From: Peptostreptococcaceae bacterium
GTDB lineage: Bacteria; Bacillota_A; Clostridia; Peptostreptococcales; Anaerovoracaceae
Reading direction: 5' to 3'
NCBI GenBank assembly: GCA_016650135.1
Contig: JAENWH010000116.1
Location: 1-6,466 of the forward strand
DNA: 6,466 nucleotides
Below are positions 1 to 5,939 of this stretch, piece after piece. Each line of letters opens with the position of its first letter. Positions within the stretch are counted from its first letter, which is position 1. Position numbers and translations under genes: made by a program. The notes under the pieces are model-generated. The model did not search any database, was not told the DNA's origin, and was given only the letters and a program-made list of their open reading frames with translations.

Positions 1-693
1 CGCTTCTGGTTTATCAGTAATTATTTCAAGTTGAACAAATTTAGTTTCAAAACCATAAATAACATAATCAACAGTTTTAGCAAATATTATTTGTGTAATT
101 AAGGCATACAATGCAATGTTTCTGCCAAAAACAAAGGCCGAGGATATTATAATTAAACCATCCACAAACATCAGAATTTGACTCAAACTCATGTGAGGTA
201 AAAATTTCCTTCTTATTATCTTTGCAATTGCATCAGTTCCGGCAAAGGAATACCCTCGATAAAAAAATAGACCCGAGGTAACACCGCTTAGTATTCCACA
301 AAAAATGGCAGCTAATATGATATCTTTTTCTTCCAACAGTTTAAAATCAAACTGCTCAAGAATCATTAAAACAGCAGGGAAAAGTATAGATATTAGCAGC
401 ACCTTTCTAACCTCCCTAAATCCCAGAAATATAGCGACAAGGCCAACGATAAACAATGTACCAGCATAGTATAAAATTGAAAAGTCTACCACTATAAAAT
501 TCTGAATAATTCTTACAATACCCGTTAAACCACCGCTGGAAAGACCATTCGGTATTAATATCGCTGTAAGAGAAAATCCGCCGATTATACAGCCAATCAA
601 TATATATATCAAATCAACGGCAAATTTTTTTATTGCCTTTTTATTTGTTACAATAATTTCCTTGATTTTCCTGATTTTTTCTTTAATTTTCAT
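1..693 (-). CDS. YitT-family integral membrane protein (N-terminal 231 residues; runs off the left edge)
   Basis: The reading frame is open from an ATG at 693 to base 1, giving 231 residues without a stop. A basic N-terminus (about residues 1-23, MKIKEKIRKIK...) precedes a run of hydrophobic segments near residues 24-46, 73-91, 97-112, 126-144 and 172-190. The pattern matches the YitT/DUF161 membrane domain: the glycine motif GLSSGGLTGI (50-59) after the first segment, and the internal-repeat equivalent SFAGTDAIAKIIRR (149-162). The end, VQLEIITDKPEA (220-231), looks like the first strand of the cytoplasmic DUF2179 domain that normally follows. Family members are usually near 280-290 residues, so roughly 50-60 are missing beyond the window. 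The biochemical function of the family is poorly defined, so no substrate is claimed. The start overlaps the end of the methyltransferase gene by 11 bases and has a strong ribosome binding site, which supports the start and translational coupling. Confidence 0.9.
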   Translation of the reverse strand, partial: MKIKEKIRKIKEIIVTNKKAIKKFAVDLIYILIGCIIGGFSLTAILIPNGLSSGGLTGIVRIIQNFIVVDFSILYYAGTLFIVGLVAIFLGFREVRKVLLISILFPAVLMILEQFDFKLLEEKDIILAAIFCGILSGVTSGLFFYRGYSFAGTDAIAKIIRRKFLPHMSLSQILMFVDGLIIISSAFVFGRNIALYALITQIIFAKTVDYVIYGFETKFVQLEIITDKPEA

Positions 694-2044
694 TGTTTGC
701 CACCTCTTTTAACTCGATAATCTTATGATAACTCGTGCCGAATGAATCTACAAGCCTAATGCTTATATTTTTCGAACCACTGATTATACTTTTACTTTTT
801 CTTGTTATGCCTTTAATGCTCTTTATAAATACTTCTTTTGGTCTGTGTACAATCCCGTCATAATGATAATCAACACTCCAATATTCAATAAGTTGAAGAG
901 AATCCTCTTTTAAAACCATCGTCATTGTATTTTTATCTTTAGAATTCATGCCTTTTACAAAAACTAATTCCGGTTTAAAATCCAGCAGTTCTAACTGGAT
1001 CAGATCAGATGTTTCATTAATTTTGCTATTCTTTATATTTAAAACAATGTTTTTATTTGAATCAGGAATTTCATGTAATCGTTCTTCTTCGTAAAATGAG
1101 AACTCAATATGATCCCCTGCAAGTCTGCTTAATGAGTTTATGATAGCGAGGTTACCAATATCACAACATATCCACTTTCTGTCAAACTTATTGGATACTG
1201 CTGCGAGGGTCCCTGAACCAGAAAAGAAATCAGCGCATAAATCCCCTGATTTAGTGCAACTTTCAATTATTCTTTCTATCAAAGCTTCCGGTTTTTGCGT
1301 TGCATAACCTGTTCTCTCACCGGCTGTTCTACCAACCATATCAATCTGCCATACATCTTTCATATTAACAAGCGTATGCCATCCAAATTCATCCTTATAT
1401 TCATTAACACCTTTAAATCTATATGGCTTTAACCCTCTATTATAAGACTTTTCCTTTTGCCCGTTAAAACAATAGTTATTGTTTTTTGCATAAAAAAGCA
1501 ATGTATCATGCTTTCTGGAAAAATGTCTTTTACTCGTTCCGCCTGATTTGTATTGCCATATTACCTCATTAATAAAATTTGCCTCGCCAAATATTTCATC
1601 GAGTATAACCTTCACATAATGAACGCTATGCCAATCCAGATGCACCCAAAGGCAACCATCATCCGCAAGCAGGTCCTTTATGCCGAATAATCTTGTACAT
1701 AGCATCTTCAGATAGCCTTCCATGCCGCTTTCCCATGTATCTGTATATGCTTTTTTCTTCACTTTGGTTTTTTCTTCCCCCAATGGGAATTCAATATTCA
1801 TACCATAATCTGATTGTGAAAAAAAAGGCGGGTCAATATAAACAAGCTTTAATTTTCCTTCAAATCCCTTATTCTCCATTAAAAATTTAATGAATGCTAA
1901 ATTGTCGCCTTTTGCCATTATATTTATAACGCCTTCGCTCTTTTCGAAAAAAGCCTCTTTAAGAACAAATTTAGACGATTTGGCCTGTTCATATTCAATT
2001 TTACTTTCTTCCAGAATTTCTGGCAGTGCGCGTAGTAAGCTCAT
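683..2044 (-). CDS. Orphan beta-class DNA adenine methyltransferase with PKD/Ig-like C-terminal extension
   Basis: This 453-residue protein resembles the Mod (type III) branch of site-specific methyltransferases, which transfer methyl from S-adenosylmethionine to DNA, most likely N6 of adenine. GDN (46-48) and the catalytic motif IV, IDPPF (70-74), come first. VHLDWHSVHYVKVILDEIFG (134-153) and SKRHFSRKHDTLLFY (171-185) are typical of the branch. Motif X, ATQKPEALIERI (248-259), and the SAM-binding motif I, DFFSGSGT (272-279), follow; IV before I defines the beta class. No catalytic residue appears lost. After about residue 385 a tail (YWSVDYHYDG 388-397, ISIRLVDSFGT 427-437) looks like a PKD/Ig-like fold. 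The ATG at 2044 overlaps the end of ygiQ by 44 bases and has only a weak ribosome binding site. A later ATG at residue 43 would leave almost nothing before GDN, so the longer start is preferred. No restriction enzyme adjoins it. Recognition site unknown. Confidence 0.93.
   Translation of the reverse strand: MSLLRALPEILEESKIEYEQAKSSKFVLKEAFFEKSEGVINIMAKGDNLAFIKFLMENKGFEGKLKLVYIDPPFFSQSDYGMNIEFPLGEEKTKVKKKAYTDTWESGMEGYLKMLCTRLFGIKDLLADDGCLWVHLDWHSVHYVKVILDEIFGEANFINEVIWQYKSGGTSKRHFSRKHDTLLFYAKNNNYCFNGQKEKSYNRGLKPYRFKGVNEYKDEFGWHTLVNMKDVWQIDMVGRTAGERTGYATQKPEALIERIIESCTKSGDLCADFFSGSGTLAAVSNKFDRKWICCDIGNLAIINSLSRLAGDHIEFSFYEEERLHEIPDSNKNIVLNIKNSKINETSDLIQLELLDFKPELVFVKGMNSKDKNTMTMVLKEDSLQLIEYWSVDYHYDGIVHRPKEVFIKSIKGITRKSKSIISGSKNISIRLVDSFGTSYHKIIELKEVANNEN
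700..707 (-). promoter_or_regulatory. Ribosome binding site of the YitT-family gene
   Basis: On the minus strand the sequence is AGAGGTGG, followed by six bases (CAAACA) and the ATG at 693. It lies inside the methyltransferase frame, where it encodes part of Lys-Glu-Val-Ala. It fixes the YitT start and implies co-translation with the gene ahead. Confidence 0.8.
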
Positions 2045-3818
2045 TTATCAAATCTTCTCTCTTTGCAATTTTTAATGCCTTTAAAACCAGCTCTTTATTT
2101 TCCGACTTATTGAAATGAAGTAAAGCCCTTTGAAGTTTCTTTTCTTCCAGTATCTTTGCAACATATATTGATTCTTCAGTGAATGGATCCATTTTTGAAT
2201 AATACATACAGGTAGAAAGTGTCCCTGGTGTTGGATAAAAATCCTGAACCTGATCTGGCACAAAACCATTTTTCTTTAAGAATAATGCCAATTCTATCGC
2301 ATCCTTCAAAGTGCTTCCTGGGTGAGATGAAATCAAATATGGAATTAAGTACTGTTTTAATCCAAGTTTTTTATTAATCGCTTTGTATTTCTTCGTGAAT
2401 TCTATAAAAACCTCTTTACCCGGTTTTTTCATTAACCGTAATACATTACTGGAAATATGTTCAGGTGCTACTTTTAAAGTGCCACTTATATGATATTTAC
2501 ATAATTCATAAAGGAATTCCTCATTTTTATCTCCTAATACATAATCATACCTTATTCCGGATCTAATAAACACCTTTTTTACCATATCCATATTTCTTAA
2601 AGTTCGAAGTATATCTAGGTATTCAGTATGGTCAACCTTCATTTGGCTGCAAACATCAGGGTAAAGGCAATCCTTCGTTTTACAGACACCGAGTGTCAAC
2701 TGTTTATCGCAGGCCGGATTTCTGAAATTTGCTGTTGGTCCTCCTACATCATGAATATATCCTTTAAAGTCTTTATCTTTAATTAATTCCACAGCTTCTT
2801 TTACAATGGAATTCTTGCTTCTGCTTCTTACTTCTCTTCCCTGATGATAGGTTAATGCACAAAAACTGCAACCCCCAAAGCAACCTCTGCTGCTGACAAT
2901 GCTAAATTTCACTTCTTTTATTGCCGGTATGCCTCCCTCTTTTTCATAGATTGGATGATAGGTTCCTTCGTAAGGCAACTGGTAGACATCATCCAGTTCA
3001 TCTCTTTCTAAAGGGGACTGAGGTGGATTTTGTACAACAAAAAAGTTGTTTGGATATGCTTCAATCAAACGTTTCCCGTTTATAAAATCATTATTTTGAT
3101 ATTGTACAACAAAACTCCTGCAATAACTGCTCTTTCTAATTGGGGTGTTTTCCTCCAGTATTAAGCTTTCGTAGTCCGGCAAAACAATTGTGTCTTCATC
3201 AATATCCGGTTCCTTTGTTTTAGAACAGGTTCCCTTTATCCAGCCGATGTCCTTTGCTTCAATTCCAGCATCCAATGCCTCAGCAATTTCGATAACTGTT
3301 TTTTCTCCCATTCCGTATACCAGCAAATCCGCTTTAGCATCCAATAATATAGATCTTCTTAATTTATCTTCCCAGTAGTCATAGTGGGTCAGTCTCCTTA
3401 GACTGGCTTCCAGTCCCCCAAGAATAACAGGTACATCTTTATAGGCTTCTCTGGCTCTGTTACTATAGACGATTAAGGCTCTGTCCGGTCTGTTTCCGGC
3501 TACTCCACCAGGCGAATATTCGTCTTTTTTCCTTCTATGCTTAAAGACAGAATAGTTGTTTACCATTGAATCCACATTTCCGGAACTGATTAGGAATCCT
3601 AATCTTGGTTTTCCAAAACGCTTAAAATCATCAGCCGATTTCCAGTCAGGCTGAGCGAGAACAGCTACCTTATAACCGTGGCTCTCAAGAATTCTACCTA
3701 TTATAGCTATACCAAAAGAGGGATGGTCAACATAACCATCCCCTGTAATTAAGACAAAGTCCGGCTGTTCAAAACCCCTTTCAATACATTCTTGCATTGT
3801 TACCGGTAAGAATGACAT
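2001..3818 (-). CDS. ygiQ: YgiQ-family (UPF0313) radical SAM protein with non-standard C-terminal tail
   Basis: A 605-residue radical SAM enzyme of unknown substrate. The N-terminal region carries family blocks VLITGDGYVDHPSFGIAIIG (22-41), AQPDWKSADDF (55-65) and VILGGLEASLRRLTHYDYW (131-149), in a region that resembles a cobalamin-binding-like fold. The radical SAM centre RGCFGGCSFC (311-320) supplies Cys313, Cys317 and Cys320 in CxxxCxxC for a 4Fe-4S cluster and SAM cleavage. GGPTANF (359-365) leads into four more cysteines (370, 379, 384, 390) with spacing C-x8-C-x4-C-x5-C, the same as I recall for E. coli YgiQ. KVAPEH (449-454) and YLIPYLISSHPG (490-501) are further family blocks. Homology ends near REDLI (587-591); the last 14 residues are read out of frame from the methyltransferase gene. 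The start at 3818 is supported by FLP near the N-terminus, as in E. coli, and an AGGT-type ribosome binding site. It follows the NupQ gene by 6 bases; no functional link to the transporter is evident. Confidence 0.95.
   Translation of the reverse strand: MSFLPVTMQECIERGFEQPDFVLITGDGYVDHPSFGIAIIGRILESHGYKVAVLAQPDWKSADDFKRFGKPRLGFLISSGNVDSMVNNYSVFKHRRKKDEYSPGGVAGNRPDRALIVYSNRAREAYKDVPVILGGLEASLRRLTHYDYWEDKLRRSILLDAKADLLVYGMGEKTVIEIAEALDAGIEAKDIGWIKGTCSKTKEPDIDEDTIVLPDYESLILEENTPIRKSSYCRSFVVQYQNNDFINGKRLIEAYPNNFFVVQNPPQSPLERDELDDVYQLPYEGTYHPIYEKEGGIPAIKEVKFSIVSSRGCFGGCSFCALTYHQGREVRSRSKNSIVKEAVELIKDKDFKGYIHDVGGPTANFRNPACDKQLTLGVCKTKDCLYPDVCSQMKVDHTEYLDILRTLRNMDMVKKVFIRSGIRYDYVLGDKNEEFLYELCKYHISGTLKVAPEHISSNVLRLMKKPGKEVFIEFTKKYKAINKKLGLKQYLIPYLISSHPGSTLKDAIELALFLKKNGFVPDQVQDFYPTPGTLSTCMYYSKMDPFTEESIYVAKILEEKKLQRALLHFNKSENKELVLKALKIAKREDLINELTTRTARNSGRK
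2054..2061 (-). promoter_or_regulatory. Weak ribosome binding site ahead of the methyltransferase
   Basis: The minus strand reads GAGAGAAG nine bases before the ATG at 2044, with no GGAGG core. It lies within ygiQ coding sequence. Compared with the clear sites ahead of the YitT gene and the NupQ gene, it is the weakest in the window, which suggests low or conditional translation of the methyltransferase. Its identity as the working site is an inference. Confidence 0.4.
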
Positions 3819-3824
3819 TGCTGA

Positions 3825-4784
3825 TTACCTGCTTCCTTTATCATATGGCTGTGCGATAGCCCTTGGCGCCTGTGACGACTTTGAGCTAAAGGCAAGAACA
3901 ATTAAAGTGGCAACAAACGGAACCATCTTATAAAAGTCGCTTGGTATACTTGCGGTTGCTAGAATTGGGATAACCGAATATGCTGAAGCAATCGTTTTCA
4001 TTAGTCCAAAGAAAAATGCCGCAAATAATATTCTCAAAGGTCTCCATTGGCCAAAAATCATTACTGCTAAAGCAAGGAACCCATACCCAGACACAGTAGC
4101 ATTGAAGTTCGTCGAGGTTGGAATTACAAAAATCAATCCTCCAAGACCTGCAAGCCCGCCAGATATCATAACCCCTGCATATCTCATTCTATATACATTA
4201 ATACCTACTGAATCTGCTGCATGGGGCTGCTCTCCACAAGCTCTCAATCTCAATCCAAATTTCGTTTTGTATAATACAATAACAGAAACAACTAATATTG
4301 CTATCCCTATATAGGTTGTAATATAGACGTTCTTAAAAAACAGTCCGCCAAGAATCGGAATATCCCCAAGCACCGGTACTGATGGAATACGGAAGGTATT
4401 GATAAATGTTATCTGCTGTACACCATTTTCCTGAAGTGTTCTGGCCACGTAAATTGCGAAGGCAGGTGCAAACATATTTAATGCTGTACCACCAATAATC
4501 TGATCCGCTTTCATATTGACAGCAGAATAGGCAAGTAATAATGAAAAAATTGTACCAACAATAATTGAAATAAATATTGCCAGAATTAACAGAAACTGTC
4601 CACTCATGGAGCCTTGCATTTTACTGATGAAAAATATCCCTGAAAATGCGCCAATAATCATTACCCCGTCTAGGGCAATGTTTGTTACTCCTCCACGTTC
4701 AGTAAACATACCACCAAGAGCTACCACTAAAAGCGGAATTGAAAAAAACATTGTTTGTTGAACGACCAAATATAAAATATTCAT
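3825..4784 (-). CDS. nupQ: ABC transporter permease, NupQ type (BMP-family nucleoside importer)
   Basis: A 319-residue inner-membrane permease, the second membrane subunit of a BMP-type importer. It has hydrophobic segments near residues 11-25, 39-54, 63-88, 95-113, 155-171, 204-221, 233-245, 251-266 and 288-299. FTERGGVTNIALDGVMIIGA (27-46) is the conserved block after the first segment. KFGLRLRACGEQPHAADSVG (175-194) is the cytoplasmic coupling loop that contacts the ATPase. Length and motifs fit NupQ (YufQ) of Bacillus subtilis, part of a guanosine uptake system. Purine nucleoside is therefore the likeliest cargo, but related systems carry other solutes and the sequence alone does not settle it. 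Its ATG directly follows the TAG stop of the NupP gene, and its ribosome binding site lies in that gene's last codons, so the two subunits are probably made in step. It is shorter than its partner NupP and lacks that protein's large external loop. Confidence 0.92.
   Translation of the reverse strand: MNILYLVVQQTMFFSIPLLVVALGGMFTERGGVTNIALDGVMIIGAFSGIFFISKMQGSMSGQFLLILAIFISIIVGTIFSLLLAYSAVNMKADQIIGGTALNMFAPAFAIYVARTLQENGVQQITFINTFRIPSVPVLGDIPILGGLFFKNVYITTYIGIAILVVSVIVLYKTKFGLRLRACGEQPHAADSVGINVYRMRYAGVMISGGLAGLGGLIFVIPTSTNFNATVSGYGFLALAVMIFGQWRPLRILFAAFFFGLMKTIASAYSVIPILATASIPSDFYKMVPFVATLIVLAFSSKSSQAPRAIAQPYDKGSR
3827..3832 (-). promoter_or_regulatory. Ribosome binding site of ygiQ
   Basis: The minus strand reads GCAGGT eight bases before the ATG at 3818. 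Its last base is also the first base of the TAA stop of the upstream permease gene, so termination and re-initiation are closely coupled. It supports the start at 3818 over the in-frame Met8. Confidence 0.6.
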
Positions 4785-5939
4785 CTATTTTTCACCTCCA
4801 TTATCGTCTTTTTTGGCAGCGCTTGCCGAACGGTCTTTCCTGAATCTGATGATTCTAGGAATAATCGATCTGAAAGCCAAAGAAAATGCACTAAAGTAAA
4901 TAATGCAGGCAATAATTATGTCAATAATCTCCGGAACAAAGTCAAGAGTTTGTAAATAGTTTCCGCCCTGTGTGATGTATGAAATGAAGATGGCTGAAAA
5001 AACAATGCCAATTGGATTTGACAGACCCAGCAATGCTACCGGAATTCCATTAAACCCTTCCATTGCCAGAACATCTACAACCCTGATATGTCTTCCATTG
5101 GCTCCGGACAGATAAAGAAGCGCTCCGCCCATTCCTGCAAGGGCACCAGCAATCACCATAGACAGAACTATGTTCCTTTTTTCATTGATTCCGGCATATT
5201 TGCTGGCGTATTTATTAAAACCGCAAGCCTTTAATTCATATCCAAAAGTGGTTTTATTGAGTATGATATACATGACGATGGCTAGAATAACTGCTATATA
5301 TATACCGCTGTTTATAGTTGATAAGTCTTTGCCAATTCCCATTGGATTGTAAAAGACATAATCGAGCCCTCCATTTGGTAAGACTGCTGATGGGGCAGTA
5401 TTCATGGAAAGGGCTTTTCTTGAATCATAAATTGTTAATTTGATTAAATGATTTGCAGTATACATTCCAATGTAATTCATCATAATGGTTGAAATAACTT
5501 CGTGAACATTTAAATAGGCTTTCATTAATCCTGGTATAAGAGCCCAAAGTCCTCCGATTATTGCAGCTGCCAATATAGCAACCATCCAGTGTAATGGTGC
5601 AGGTAAAAATGTCCATTTGACGCCAACATAAACTGCAGCAAATGCTCCCATAATAAACTGTCCGGCTGCACCAATATTAAACAATCCTGTCTTAAAGGCA
5701 AACCCTACGGAAAGTCCGGTTAAAATAAGAGGGGTCGCAAAATAGAGTACCTGTCCCATTCCCTTGCCGCCAGTACTAAAACCACCTTTTAGAATGATAA
5801 TGAATCCGTTAACTGCCTCACCGGGGTTGGTAATAAGTAAAATTACAAATCCAAAAGCGAGGCCGATTAATACGGCAAATATTGAGGAAATAGCATTATT
5901 TAAGCCGTCACCTAAAACCACATTTTTCACTTTTTTCAT
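4785..5939 (-). CDS. nupP: ABC transporter permease, NupP type (BMP-family nucleoside importer)
   Basis: A 384-residue inner-membrane permease pairing with the NupQ-type subunit to form the transport channel. A long hydrophobic segment (about 18-36) is followed by an external stretch, then TPLILTGLSVGFAFKTGLFN (69-88) with IGAAGQF (89-95), a hallmark of the family. Other hydrophobic segments lie near 117-137, 212-227, 258-277, 297-320 and 336-356. HEVISTIMMNYI (146-157) is a further conserved block. FGYELKACGFNKYASKYAGI (232-251) is the coupling loop to the ATPase. Residues about 160-211 form a larger loop, a region where NupP-type subunits are longer than NupQ-type ones. The C-terminus is basic and hydrophilic (about 364-384) and probably cytoplasmic. 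The ATG overlaps the stop of the upstream ATPase gene as ATGA and has a GAGGT ribosome binding site six bases ahead. Substrate is inferred from family only. Confidence 0.92.
   Translation of the reverse strand: MKKVKNVVLGDGLNNAISSIFAVLIGLAFGFVILLITNPGEAVNGFIIILKGGFSTGGKGMGQVLYFATPLILTGLSVGFAFKTGLFNIGAAGQFIMGAFAAVYVGVKWTFLPAPLHWMVAILAAAIIGGLWALIPGLMKAYLNVHEVISTIMMNYIGMYTANHLIKLTIYDSRKALSMNTAPSAVLPNGGLDYVFYNPMGIGKDLSTINSGIYIAVILAIVMYIILNKTTFGYELKACGFNKYASKYAGINEKRNIVLSMVIAGALAGMGGALLYLSGANGRHIRVVDVLAMEGFNGIPVALLGLSNPIGIVFSAIFISYITQGGNYLQTLDFVPEIIDIIIACIIYFSAFSLAFRSIIPRIIRFRKDRSASAAKKDDNGGEK
4793..4800 (-). promoter_or_regulatory. Ribosome binding site of the NupQ-type permease gene
   Basis: The minus strand reads TGGAGGTG eight bases before the ATG at 4784. 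It is encoded by the Gly-Gly codons at the C-terminus of the NupP-type permease (...Asn-Gly-Gly-Glu-Lys-stop). It is the strongest Shine-Dalgarno match in the window and settles the NupQ start. Confidence 0.85.

Noticed and set aside
1916..1918. Internal ATG (residue 43) as an alternative methyltransferase start
   Set aside because: It has no good ribosome binding site and would remove the N-terminal residues normally found before the GDN motif.
683..2044. Restriction-modification or other phage-defence island
   Set aside because: No nuclease, helicase, specificity subunit, integrase or transposase is present, and both flanks are ordinary operon genes overlapping the methyltransferase.
1693..2075. 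Plus-strand open frames at 1693-1890 and 1890-2075
   Set aside because: They are antisense to the methyltransferase, whose motifs fully explain the region. Their translations show no recognisable domain and have no convincing ribosome binding site.
2081..2269. Minus-strand 62-codon frame inside ygiQ
   Set aside because: It lies in another frame of a well-conserved YgiQ coding region (family blocks around VPDQVQDFYPTPGTLS), so it is a shadow.
3030..3114. Perfect 13-base direct repeat TTGTACAACAAAA at 3030-3042 and 3102-3114, each containing the palindrome TTGTACAA, with a short hairpin at the first copy
   Set aside because: Both copies encode Phe-Val-Val-Gln in ygiQ at places fitting the protein family. 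Two copies 72 bases apart inside a gene are not enough to call an operator or mobile-element footprint.
3190..3378. Plus-strand 62-codon frame antisense to ygiQ
   Set aside because: The serine/isoleucine-rich translation is typical of antisense of a conserved gene, with no independent support.
3819..3824. Terminator or promoter between the transporter genes and ygiQ
   Set aside because: The gap is only 6 bases and holds no stem-loop or T-tract; the ygiQ ribosome binding site overlaps the upstream stop codon.
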